Shown here: piece after piece, positions 1 through 7,445 of the stretch
Position numbering within the stretch: the stretch's first letter is position 1
Layout of the letters: each line of letters begins with the position of its first letter
Origin: an uncultured Butyricicoccus sp.
GTDB lineage: Bacteria; Bacillota; Clostridia; Oscillospirales; Butyricicoccaceae
Direction of reading: 5' to 3'
NCBI RefSeq assembly: GCF_944381005.1
Contig: NZ_CALWJM010000007.1
Coordinates: 24,373 to 88,372 of the forward strand
DNA length: 64,000 bases
Position numbers and translations under genes: made by a program
Notes under the pieces: model-generated
Seen by the model: only the letters and a program-made list of their open reading frames with translations
The model's database searches: none
What the model was told of the DNA's origin: nothing

Positions 1-2
1 CG

Positions 3-305
3 CGTGCGTGCGGGATATCGCTGCAACATGGGGTATATGTCGGGGTGAATGGGCCGCAGTACGAGACACCAGCCGAAATCCGTATGTTCCGTACAATGGG
101 CGGGGATGCGGTTGGTATGTCCACAGTATTTGAAAGCATTGCGGCTGCACATTGCGGTTTGCCAGTGCTGGCGATTTCTATGATTACCAATCTGGCAGCC
201 GGTATCACTGGACAGGCGCTGTCCGATGAGGAAGTCAAAGAGATGGCACAAAAGCGCGGGGAAGTATTCCGTATGTTGATGAAAGAAATAGTCAAGCGCT
301 TATAA
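3..305 (+). CDS. punA: Purine nucleoside phosphorylase, C-terminal part (cut by window edge)
   Basis: This is the last 100 residues of a trimeric class I purine nucleoside phosphorylase, which splits purine (deoxy)ribonucleosides with phosphate in the salvage pathway. The reading frame is open from the window edge, so the start lies upstream. Visible family motifs are [11 protein letters not shown], followed by [10 protein letters not shown] (substrate and phosphate pocket region) and [10 protein letters not shown], whose Asn contacts the purine base in known structures. The C-terminal helix is intact and the frame ends in TAA just before a terminator. An in-frame GTG at 45 is not a credible start because conserved sequence continues upstream of it. 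Family assignment is firm; the exact substrate range cannot be read. Confidence 0.9.
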   Translation, partial: RACGISLQHGVYVGVNGPQYETPAEIRMFRTMGGDAVGMSTVFESIAAAHCGLPVLAISMITNLAAGITGQALSDEEVKEMAQKRGEVFRMLMKEIVKRL

Positions 306-310
306 AGAGC

Positions 311-341
311 AAAAGAGGGACGCATAAAGCGTCCCTCTTTT
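311..341. terminator. Bidirectional terminator between punA and lysA
   Basis: A perfect 13-bp stem (AAAAGAGGGACGC with GCGTCCCTCTTTT, 5-nt loop) sits between the converging punA and lysA ends. It has a T-rich end on both strands, so it can end both transcripts. Confidence 0.85.
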
Positions 342-348
342 GACAGGT

Positions 349-1614
349 TTACTTTTGATTGAATACGCCGGTCACATCCAGCGTTGCAAAGTAATCTTCC
401 GGTGTCTCAGCGCGGCGAATCAGTTCGGTCGTGCCGTCCTCATGCAGCAGGACTTCGGCCGAACGCAATTTACCGTTGTAGTTGTAACCCATTGCAAAGC
501 CATGTGCGCCGGTGTCGTGGATGACCAGATAATCCCCGTCATTGATTTCAGGCAGCATACGGTCAATGGCAAACTTATCGTTGTTTTCGCACAGACCGCC
601 GGTTACATCATACTTGTGGTCACAGGGGGCGTCCTCTTTGCCCAGAACGGTGATGTGATGGTAAGCGCCGTACATGGCGGGGCGCATCAGATTGGCAGCA
701 CAGGCATCCAAGCCGACATATTCCTTATGGGTGTGCTTGTGGTGCAGGCACTGCGTTACCAGACAGCCGTAAGGCCCAAGGATGAAGCGGCCCATTTCGG
801 TATAAATGGCAACATCGCCCATGCCAGCCGGAACCAGAACTTCTTCGTATGCCTTGCGCACGCCTTCACCGATAGCCATAATATCATTGGGCTGCTGTTC
901 GGGGCGATACGGGATGCCGACACCGCCGGACAGATTGATAAAGGCAATGTGTGCGCCGGTTTCCTGATGCAGTTCAACAGCGGTTTGGAACAGAATACGC
1001 GCCAGTACCGGATAGTATTCGTTTGCAACCGTGTTGGATGCAAGGAACGCGTGCAGACCAAAGTGCTTGACGCCCTTTGCCATCAGCTTGCGGTATGCTT
1101 CGGTCAACTGCGGGCGGGTCATGCCGTACTTGGCATCCTGCGGGGTGTCCATGATTTCGTTTTCAATCTTGAAATCACCGCCCGGATTGAAGCGGCAAGA
1201 CATGGTTTCCGGGAAGGGTGCGATTTTTTCAAAGAAATCAATGTGCGTGATATCATCAAAGTTGATGATGGCGCCCAGCTTGGCGGCAAGTGCAAAATCT
1301 TCTGCCGGTGTAACGTTGGAGGAGAACATGATGTTCTCACCGGTCTGACCGACCGCTTCACTCATCAGCAGTTCGGTGTAGCTGGAGCAGTCACAGCCGA
1401 AGCCTTCTTCTTTCAGGATTTGCAGAAGGCGCGGATTGGGGCAGGCTTTGACCGCAAAATATTCATGGAATCCGGGGTTCCAGGCAAATGCAGCCTTGAC
1501 GCGGCGTGCATTTTCGCGGATGCCCTTTTCGTCGTACAGGTGGAATGGGGTGGGGTACTGCTTGACCATTTCCTGCACCTGTTCGAGCGTGACAAACGGC
1601 TTTTTCTGATTCAT
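349..1614 (-). CDS. lysA: Diaminopimelate decarboxylase-family protein
   Basis: This PLP-dependent fold-III decarboxylase is expected to convert meso-diaminopimelate to L-lysine. The PLP lysine is seen in HEYFAVKACPN (about residue 56), followed by a TIM barrel with LSGGVGIPY and a C-terminal barrel with GGLCENNDKF near the active-site Cys. Two motifs differ from textbook LysA: the usual EPGR reads EMGR, and CESGD reads CENND. A related substrate is therefore possible, although dapF is present at 44 kb. The start is chosen at 1614 because AAAGGA lies 9 nt upstream; the ATG at 1623 directly abuts that site. Length is 421 residues, normal for the family. It shares the minus strand with DUF3006 and MBL genes. 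Confidence 0.82.
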   Translation of the reverse strand: MNQKKPFVTLEQVQEMVKQYPTPFHLYDEKGIRENARRVKAAFAWNPGFHEYFAVKACPNPRLLQILKEEGFGCDCSSYTELLMSEAVGQTGENIMFSSNVTPAEDFALAAKLGAIINFDDITHIDFFEKIAPFPETMSCRFNPGGDFKIENEIMDTPQDAKYGMTRPQLTEAYRKLMAKGVKHFGLHAFLASNTVANEYYPVLARILFQTAVELHQETGAHIAFINLSGGVGIPYRPEQQPNDIMAIGEGVRKAYEEVLVPAGMGDVAIYTEMGRFILGPYGCLVTQCLHHKHTHKEYVGLDACAANLMRPAMYGAYHHITVLGKEDAPCDHKYDVTGGLCENNDKFAIDRMLPEINDGDYLVIHDTGAHGFAMGYNYNGKLRSAEVLLHEDGTTELIRRAETPEDYFATLDVTGVFNQK

Positions 1615-1641
1615 GGGACTCATTCCTTTGCGACAAATAGA

Positions 1642-1866
1642 TTATTTATTTCCGAGGATGCGTTCAAAACGGCGGCGAACCATCGCGTCACGGCGGCTGG
1701 TTTCTTCCTCGTCGATTTCCAGAATACGGTCGCCCTCATACCAGACGACCAGACCTTCTGCAACCATAGCAGGAGCATGATTGCGGGGAATTTGAATGGT
1801 ACCGTGTTCGGTTTCCAGAATGATAAAATCGCCCTCGAACCGGTCAATGATTGCCTGTTCTCTCAT
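1642..1866 (-). CDS. DUF3006 domain small protein
   Basis: This 74-residue protein matches the DUF3006 pattern: an N-terminal IIDRFEGDFIILET strand pair, a central IPRNHAP segment and a charged C-terminal helix. Its function is unknown. Its start ATG overlaps the end of the ComEC-like hydrolase gene by 4 nt, which indicates translational coupling. DUF3006 genes are commonly found next to such hydrolases in Bacillota, so a shared role is likely but unproven. No signal peptide or membrane segment is visible. Confidence 0.75.
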   Translation of the reverse strand: MREQAIIDRFEGDFIILETEHGTIQIPRNHAPAMVAEGLVVWYEGDRILEIDEEETSRRDAMVRRRFERILGNK

Positions 1867-2762
1867 GCGGCGTTCTCTCCTTTGTAATCGCTGTGGGGGA
1901 TGGAATAAACGAAGGTGCCTTCTTGGGCGGTGACATGGATTTGAGCACCGTGTGCGCGCAGTCGCTCCAAGGTTTCTTCATGTGGATGCCCATATTCATT
2001 GTATCGGCCGCAGGAGATGACCGCAATAGACGGCGCAGCGGCGGTCAAAAATGCGTCGGTAGACGAAGTATTGCTGCCGTGGTGCCCGACTTTGAGCACA
2101 TCGCATGAAAGCGATACACCAGTTTGGAGCAAATCTTGTTCGGCTTGCGCTTCGGCATCGCCGGTAAACAAAACACGGTGTCCATCTGCGTTTAGAAGGC
2201 AGATAATAGAAATATTGTTTGTGTTGTCGTAAGAAGCATCCAGCGCTGGTGCCAAAAACGTAAGCGACGCATTTTGTCCAAAGGACAGCGTTTGCGCTGG
2301 GGTCGGCACCTCAACCGAAACGTTTGTCTGCTCGGCTGCTTGCAGCAGGGCTTCATAAGATGGCGTCAGTGCGGTCTGGTTTGGCAGGTATAATGTGTCT
2401 GTCTCGAATGCGTACAGTACTGCGGGTAAACCGCCGATGTGGTCTTCGTGCGGATGGGTGGCAACGACAGCGGTGAGTTTGGTCACGCCCGCCGCGGTTA
2501 AATATTTTACAACCGTGTCACCCATGTCGGTGATACCTGCGTCAATCAGAACAGCATCTGCACCAGAACGGATTAGCGTGCAATCGCCTTGTCCGACGTC
2601 GATGAAATGAACTGTGGTCTGTGCTTGCATGGCATCTGAACCGATGCGCGGCTGCAAAAACAGAAACAACTCATAAATTGCGACAACAATCGACAACACA
2701 ATTAGGAAAATGATGGATTTTCTGCCCGGTTTGCGCCGGGAATTGGTTGAAATGTGTGACAA
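1863..2762 (-). CDS. ComEC/Rec2-like metallo-beta-lactamase-fold hydrolase
   Basis: The 299-residue protein has an N-terminal hydrophobic anchor (about residues 18-38), then an MBL domain starting at HFIDVGQGDCTLI. The metal motif reads ATHPHEDHIGG, matching HxHxDH, and LFTGDAEAQAE and VGHHGSNTSS supply later metal ligands. This is the soluble catalytic part related to ComEC without the DNA channel, so it is probably a membrane-anchored extracellular nuclease or phosphodiesterase. The start is TTG at 2762 behind GAGGTG; the next ATG would remove the anchor. A promoter lies about 50 nt upstream. The substrate is unknown. Confidence 0.8.
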   Translation of the reverse strand: MSHISTNSRRKPGRKSIIFLIVLSIVVAIYELFLFLQPRIGSDAMQAQTTVHFIDVGQGDCTLIRSGADAVLIDAGITDMGDTVVKYLTAAGVTKLTAVVATHPHEDHIGGLPAVLYAFETDTLYLPNQTALTPSYEALLQAAEQTNVSVEVPTPAQTLSFGQNASLTFLAPALDASYDNTNNISIICLLNADGHRVLFTGDAEAQAEQDLLQTGVSLSCDVLKVGHHGSNTSSTDAFLTAAAPSIAVISCGRYNEYGHPHEETLERLRAHGAQIHVTAQEGTFVYSIPHSDYKGENAA

Positions 2763-2809
2763 AATGCACCTCGCAATCGGGTGTCAGGGCATGTCCATTT
2801 CACGCAATC

Positions 2810-2838
2810 ATTATACAATGATATGGCGGAAACTGCAA
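2810..2838 (-). promoter_or_regulatory. Promoter for the MBL hydrolase-DUF3006 genes
   Basis: On the minus strand, TTGCAG (2838-2833) and TATAAT (2815-2810) are separated by 17 bp, close to the sigma-A consensus, and point at the TTG start at 2762. Confidence 0.7.
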
Positions 2839-2906
2839 GAAAAACGGTAAGCTCCTGCAAACTTTTGCGTTCTTGCCCAAAAGTGTACGATTTTTGGAGA
2901 ATATTT

Positions 2907-3503
2907 TTACACTTTTGACAACGAAAGTGCGCGGGCGAGTTTGGACAGCGGTTCAGGGGTGAGTGCCAAGCGTGCGGCTTGTGTCTGGCAAGCCGATTGA
3001 AAGGCCGTGTAATCACCGCTCTTATATTCACATTCGATTTCACAAAAATCGGTTTGGTTGGTCTGGCTGCCCAGTGTGCCAGTGTCCAGACTCAACTCAG
3101 CTGTAAATCCATCTTGTATCCAGAGAACCGGTTGCCGAACAAATTGCACATGGGCAATCGGGATAAGCGGCACTTGCATCAGTTGCGCACACAAATCGGC
3201 CGGGGCGCCCTGTGCGGGCAGGTCGCGCAGTCCTTGCGCCAGTGTATCTGCTGCACACTCATATTCGGCATGAACATGCAAGCCGTTCTGTTCGGTGTTG
3301 CGCAGTTTCATGCAGCACACCGACTGCACATTCTCGCGGCGCAGACGTAAGCCGATTTTGTGGGCGCGAAGCAAACTGTCTGGCGTGTCGTAATAGGTGG
3401 CATCCATTTGAATGGTTGCCTGTGCATTGGGAACCAGTTTTAACCCATCGCACAGGGTTTCAAACTGTTCCGGACGGGCACGCCACTTAAATTCCTGTTC
3501 CAT
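2907..3503 (-). CDS. CYTH domain protein
   Basis: The 198-residue protein begins with the CYTH signature EQEFKWRA (ExExK-like), followed by a Thr/Asp-rich strand ATYYDTPD and GLRLRREN, then EYEC in the second half. CYTH proteins form an acidic metal-binding tunnel and act on triphosphates or polyphosphate (thiamine triphosphatase, inorganic triphosphatase). The glutamate and Lys/Arg ligands appear intact. It is the last gene of the proB-proA unit: its ATG overlaps the proA stop codon by one base (TAATG). The exact substrate cannot be inferred. Confidence 0.8.
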   Translation of the reverse strand: MEQEFKWRARPEQFETLCDGLKLVPNAQATIQMDATYYDTPDSLLRAHKIGLRLRRENVQSVCCMKLRNTEQNGLHVHAEYECAADTLAQGLRDLPAQGAPADLCAQLMQVPLIPIAHVQFVRQPVLWIQDGFTAELSLDTGTLGSQTNQTDFCEIECEYKSGDYTAFQSACQTQAARLALTPEPLSKLARALSLSKV

Positions 3504-4750
3504 TATCGCACCTGCCCGTTTCCAAAGATGACGTATTTTTGGGAGGTCAGCGCTTCCAATCCCATAGGGCCGCGTGCGTGCAGTTTTTGGGTCGAGATAC
3601 CAATTTCGGCACCGAATCCAAATTCAAACCCGTCGGTGAAGCGAGTGGAGGCATTGACATAGACCGCAGCCGCGTCCACCTCATCGGTAAAGCGCTGGGC
3701 AGCAGAATAGGATTCGGTCACAATACATTCGGAATGACCGGTGTTGTAACGGTTGATGTGGTCAATGGCTTGTTCCAGAGAATCGACGACTTTAACCGAG
3801 ATTTCATACGCCAAATATTCTTTTGCGTAGTCCTCCTCGGTTGCAGGTACGATAGCATCTCCCAAAAGTTCCATTGTACGCGGGCAGCCGTGCAAAATCA
3901 CATGGTCGGCAGCCAGCGCCGTTTGTGCCATCGGCAAAAACGCGGCGGCAACATCGCGGTGTACCAGCAGGCTTTCGGCGGCATTGCACACCGAAATGCG
4001 CTGACATTTTGCGTTTACCAGAATACGGGTGGCCATGTCGAGGTCGGCGGCGGCATCGACATAGATATGACAGTTGCCGGTGCCGGTTTCGATGACCGGA
4101 ACGGTTGCATTCTGCACCACTGCGCGAATCAGTCCGGCACCACCGCGCGGAATGAGCACATCCAGATACCCGTTGAGTTTCATCATTTGATTGGCGCTTT
4201 CGCGTGTCGTGTCCTCGACCAGATTGATGGCATCTTTTGGTAAGCCGCAGGCATCGAGCGCATTGCGCATGAGGTCTGCCAGACACTTGGACGAGTGAAA
4301 CGCCTCTTTGCCGCCACGCAGGATGCAGGCAGAACCAGCCTTAAAGCACAAAGCGGCGGCATCTACCGTGACATTGGGACGCGCTTCATAAATAATGCCG
4401 ATAACGCCCATAGGCACGCGGCGCAAGCCGATGCGCAAACCATTGGGGCGGGTGCGTTGCCACAGCACTTCCCCAATGGGGTCGGGCAGGGTAGCCACTT
4501 GCCGACAACCCTCCGCAATGCCCTTGATGCGGTCGGCGGTTAGAGTCAGGCGGTCTAACAAGCCGTCATTGAGTCCGTTGGCGCGTCCGGCATCCAGGTC
4601 GAGTTGATTTGCAGCTAGAATTTCCGCAGTATGTTCGATAAGCGCGTCGGCGATGGCGTGCAGTCCAGCGTTTTTTGCGTTGGTATCCAGACGTGCGACG
4701 GCAGCTTTTGCCGCGCGCGCATCCACAGCGATGGTCATAAGCTCGCGCAT
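3503..4750 (-). CDS. proA: Glutamate-5-semialdehyde dehydrogenase (gamma-glutamyl phosphate reductase)
   Basis: ProA reduces gamma-glutamyl phosphate to glutamate-5-semialdehyde with NADPH, the second step of proline synthesis. The aldehyde-dehydrogenase fold is clear: [40 protein letters not shown], and the catalytic Cys in [12 protein letters not shown]. The start is placed at 4750, just after the proB stop, because AGAAGG lies 10 nt upstream and gives the usual 415 residues. An ATG at 4777 inside proB has no ribosome binding site. It is co-transcribed with proB and the CYTH gene. Confidence 0.93.
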   Translation of the reverse strand: MRELMTIAVDARAAKAAVARLDTNAKNAGLHAIADALIEHTAEILAANQLDLDAGRANGLNDGLLDRLTLTADRIKGIAEGCRQVATLPDPIGEVLWQRTRPNGLRIGLRRVPMGVIGIIYEARPNVTVDAAALCFKAGSACILRGGKEAFHSSKCLADLMRNALDACGLPKDAINLVEDTTRESANQMMKLNGYLDVLIPRGGAGLIRAVVQNATVPVIETGTGNCHIYVDAAADLDMATRILVNAKCQRISVCNAAESLLVHRDVAAAFLPMAQTALAADHVILHGCPRTMELLGDAIVPATEEDYAKEYLAYEISVKVVDSLEQAIDHINRYNTGHSECIVTESYSAAQRFTDEVDAAAVYVNASTRFTDGFEFGFGAEIGISTQKLHARGPMGLEALTSQKYVIFGNGQVR

Positions 4751-4755
4751 GGGAA

Positions 4756-5571
4756 TCAAACCTTCTTTCGTTTCCATTTTCGTTTGAATAGGGTGCCTAC
4801 TTTTTTGCCGTCTACGATATCATACAGTACTTCGGCGCGGTCGCCCTTGGTGATGAGCATAGAAACCCCGTTTTCCATGCAGATTTCGGCGGCTGAAAGC
4901 TTGGTAGCCATACCACCAGTACCACCCTTGGTGCCCGGCCCGCCGGCAATTTTGCGTAGGTCGTCATTGATGGCTTCTACGCGCGAAATCAGTTGCGCGT
5001 CAGGATTTTCACGCGGGTTGTCATTATACAGACCGTCGATGTCAGTAAAGATAATCAGCAGGTCGGCGCGGCACAGCTGGGCGACGACTGCCGACAGGGT
5101 ATCGTTGTCGCCAAAGGTTTCGACACGGCTGAGTTCTTCGGTCGAAACCACGTCATTTTCGTTGACGATGGGCACAACACCCGATTGCAGCAAGGCTTCA
5201 AATGTGCCTTCGACATTGGCGTAATGTTCGGGGGAAGAAACGTTGTGACGTGTCAGCAATACTTGTGCGACGGTGACACCATATTCTAAAAACATCTTAT
5301 CGTAAATGTGCATCAGCTCGCACTGGCCAACCGCAGCAGCGGCCTGTTTCAGACGCATATCGCTGGGGCGTTCGGTAATTCCGAGTTTGTTCAGGCCGAC
5401 ACCAACTGCGCCGGACGAGACCAGAACCAGTTCAAAGCCCCGGTTGTGCAGGTCGGAGATGACGCGCACCAGATGTTCGATGCAGCGAATGTTTAGTTTG
5501 CCATTGGAATAGGTCAGGGAAGAAGTGCCAACCTTGAGCACCAAACGGCGCGCATCCGAACGAATGGACAT
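4756..5571 (-). CDS. proB: Glutamate 5-kinase without PUA domain
   Basis: ProB phosphorylates glutamate to gamma-glutamyl phosphate, the committed step of proline synthesis. The amino-acid-kinase core is complete: [11 protein letters not shown] at the N-terminus, [24 protein letters not shown], and [14 protein letters not shown] for ATP binding. The protein has 271 residues and ends in a short basic tail where many ProB enzymes carry a C-terminal PUA domain, so this is the short form. The start at 5571 has AAAGGAG 9 nt upstream; open frame continues further upstream but carries no family sequence. Feedback inhibition by proline is expected from the family but not visible. Confidence 0.93.
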   Translation of the reverse strand: MSIRSDARRLVLKVGTSSLTYSNGKLNIRCIEHLVRVISDLHNRGFELVLVSSGAVGVGLNKLGITERPSDMRLKQAAAAVGQCELMHIYDKMFLEYGVTVAQVLLTRHNVSSPEHYANVEGTFEALLQSGVVPIVNENDVVSTEELSRVETFGDNDTLSAVVAQLCRADLLIIFTDIDGLYNDNPRENPDAQLISRVEAINDDLRKIAGGPGTKGGTGGMATKLSAAEICMENGVSMLITKGDRAEVLYDIVDGKKVGTLFKRKWKRKKV

Positions 5572-5611
5572 GAGAAAAGTCTCCTTTGAGAAAGAATAAA
5601 TCGTTTGCTTC

Positions 5612-5640
5612 ATTTTATCATATGCAGGCGGCGGAAACAA
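5612..5640 (-). promoter_or_regulatory. Promoter of the proBA operon
   Basis: On the minus strand, TTGTTT (5640-5635) and TAAAAT (5617-5612) are spaced by 17 bp, with TGA directly before the -10 (extended form). The proB start codon is about 40 nt downstream. Confidence 0.6.
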
Positions 5641-5771
5641 GAGAGCAGATAGCCGGATAAAAGCGGCTTGTGGATATTGCCGCATCGTGGCGGGTTGACG
5701 CGGCAGCCTGCGTACACAATCACAAATTCTCGCAATTTCGTCGAAATATTTGTGCGGAGTGTGTAAAATTA

Positions 5772-5780
5772 TGCTATAAT
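5772..5780 (+). promoter_or_regulatory. Extended -10 promoter for the ZapA-like gene
   Basis: TGCTATAAT is a perfect extended -10 element 43 nt before the ATG at 5823. A -35-like TTGTGC lies 19 bp upstream, a poor spacing, so the extended -10 probably does the work. Confidence 0.6.
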
Positions 5781-5822
5781 AAAATACCGTATACCAATGC
5801 GACGAACAGGGAGGAAGAGCGG

Positions 5823-7445
5823 ATGCAAAACCGTCTGACCGTAACCATCGCAGGCCAGAAATTTTCGCTGGTCGCGGATGAATCCGAAGCATATATGAAA
5901 GAGATTGCGGCCTTGGCCGATAGAAAAATTGAAGAAGCAAAAAAACTGGTGGGCAACACCGCATTTTCTACCGGTGTACTTGCCACGCTCAACATGGCAG
6001 ACGAGGCGGTAAAACTGCGGCATCAGTGTGAGGACTATCGCAAGAAATCCAAAGCCCAGCAGCAAGAAATTACACGGCAAAAGGATGAACTGAAACAGAT
6101 AAAGGAAGAACTGGACACCATGCGCTGTGCCCGGCCGGACGAAGACCCGGCGGTTTTGCTGGCTGAAATCAAACGGCTAGAAAAAGAACTGGAGGAAGTG
6201 CGCGGGCTGCATGATACGGTGTGTGCCGAATCGGATGCAGAGATGGCGCGGCTCAATGCGCAAATAGAAGAACTCAATCAAACCTATCAGCAAGCGCAGA
6301 CCAAATTGTCCGAGGTCAAGCCGCTGGAAGATAAGGTCCAGGCGTTGACCCGGCAAGCCGAAGAATTGCGCGAGGCACTCAAGCGCGCCCATGAAGAAAA
6401 AAAAGCTGCTGTACATGAGCAGGAAAATTCTTTACAAAGCGAAATCGACCAACTCAATGCCGCGCTGGATGCGCTGCATGTGCAGGAGTCGGCCAAAACC
6501 GCGCAGGCACAGCAGAAAATTCAGAATTTGGAGCGGGAAGTAAAGGAACTGCGCACGACGCGCGTAGACCCCGAACCGCTTTATGCAGAGATTAAAAATC
6601 TTCAGACCGCGCTTGATGCGAAAGAAGAACAGGTCAGCGAGAATATAGAGTTAAAAGCCCAAGTGGAGGATTTAAAAAAGCAGATTGAACAGTTAGACCC
6701 CGCACCGCTGCATGCAAAGATTGAGCGCTTGCAAAAAGAAGTGGACGAGGGCGAAAAGACATTGGCCGAAAATGCCAAACTCAAGGTGCAGCTCGACGAC
6801 CTCAAAGAGCGGTTAAAACGCAATGACCCGGCACCGCTGTATGCCGAAATTCGCCAGTTACAAGCCGCGCTCGACGAGCGCCGCAGTCAGGCAGAAGAAA
6901 ACAATCGCTTGCGCGAGGAAATGCGTAAATTGCGCGAATCGTACCACGATGTGCGCCCGGCGGTCGAGTATGACCAGCTCAGTCAGAAATTTGAGGAGGT
7001 CAACCGCGAACTGTCCAAGGCAAAAATTCAACTGGCGGGGCGTGAAATCGGAGAAATCGGAGAGCTACGCCGTGAGTTGACGCGCCTGCGCGAATTGGAA
7101 CAGGAATATAACAATATGGAAGACCCCGAACCGCTACACAGTGAAATCGACCGCCTAGAGCAAGAATTGCGCCAGATGCGTTTGCAAAAGCAAGAGGCAG
7201 AGCAGCAGGCGGCACAAAAGGATGGTGCACAGCAGCATCATAAGCAGGATTTGGAACAAATTGAGCAGCTCAAGCAGGAACTGGCACAGCTCAAACAGGC
7301 ACAGGCGGCACAAGCTGCTCCGGCATCAGAGGAAGTCGAGACGCTGCGCGCCCAACTGAAACAGGTGAAAGCCGAACTGAACCGTCAAATCCAAATCAAC
7401 CAGTCGCAGGAACAGCGGGGAAGAAAGAAGAAAGGCGGAAAGTAA
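5823..7445 (+). CDS. ZapA-like cell division protein with long repeat-bearing coiled coil
   Basis: Residues 1 to about 75 resemble ZapA, the FtsZ-ring bundling protein: LTVTIAGQKFSLVADE, then a helix ending in GVLATLNMADEA. Ordinary ZapA has about 80-120 residues, whereas this protein has 540. Residues 76-520 are almost continuous charged coiled coil, broken by a motif DPxPLxxEIxxL at residues 108, 249, 292, 335 and 434; the middle three are exactly 43 residues apart. The tail is basic (RGRKKKGGK). The start is at 5823 behind GGGAGGAA. The stop overlaps the next gene by one base. I infer a divisome or cytoskeletal spacer; no enzymatic motif is present. Confidence 0.75.
   Translation: MQNRLTVTIAGQKFSLVADESEAYMKEIAALADRKIEEAKKLVGNTAFSTGVLATLNMADEAVKLRHQCEDYRKKSKAQQQEITRQKDELKQIKEELDTMRCARPDEDPAVLLAEIKRLEKELEEVRGLHDTVCAESDAEMARLNAQIEELNQTYQQAQTKLSEVKPLEDKVQALTRQAEELREALKRAHEEKKAAVHEQENSLQSEIDQLNAALDALHVQESAKTAQAQQKIQNLEREVKELRTTRVDPEPLYAEIKNLQTALDAKEEQVSENIELKAQVEDLKKQIEQLDPAPLHAKIERLQKEVDEGEKTLAENAKLKVQLDDLKERLKRNDPAPLYAEIRQLQAALDERRSQAEENNRLREEMRKLRESYHDVRPAVEYDQLSQKFEEVNRELSKAKIQLAGREIGEIGELRRELTRLRELEQEYNNMEDPEPLHSEIDRLEQELRQMRLQKQEAEQQAAQKDGAQQHHKQDLEQIEQLKQELAQLKQAQAAQAAPASEEVETLRAQLKQVKAELNRQIQINQSQEQRGRKKKGGK
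6567..6953 (+). repeat. Three tandem 129-bp coding repeats in the coiled-coil region
   Basis: Units start at 6567, 6696 and 6825. Each encodes a 43-residue block opening with DPxPLxAxI and ending in a Leu/Lys/Glu-rich heptad segment. Related but irregularly placed copies begin at 6144 and 7122. Confidence 0.75.

Noticed and set aside
340..1887. Long open frame on the plus strand opposite lysA (515 codons)
   Set aside because: It is the shadow of the well-supported lysA and has no family motif, ribosome binding site or codon pattern of its own.
6567..6953. CRISPR-like array from the regular 129-bp spacing
   Set aside because: The repeats are in-frame protein repeats with varied third bases, with no short identical repeats or unique spacers.
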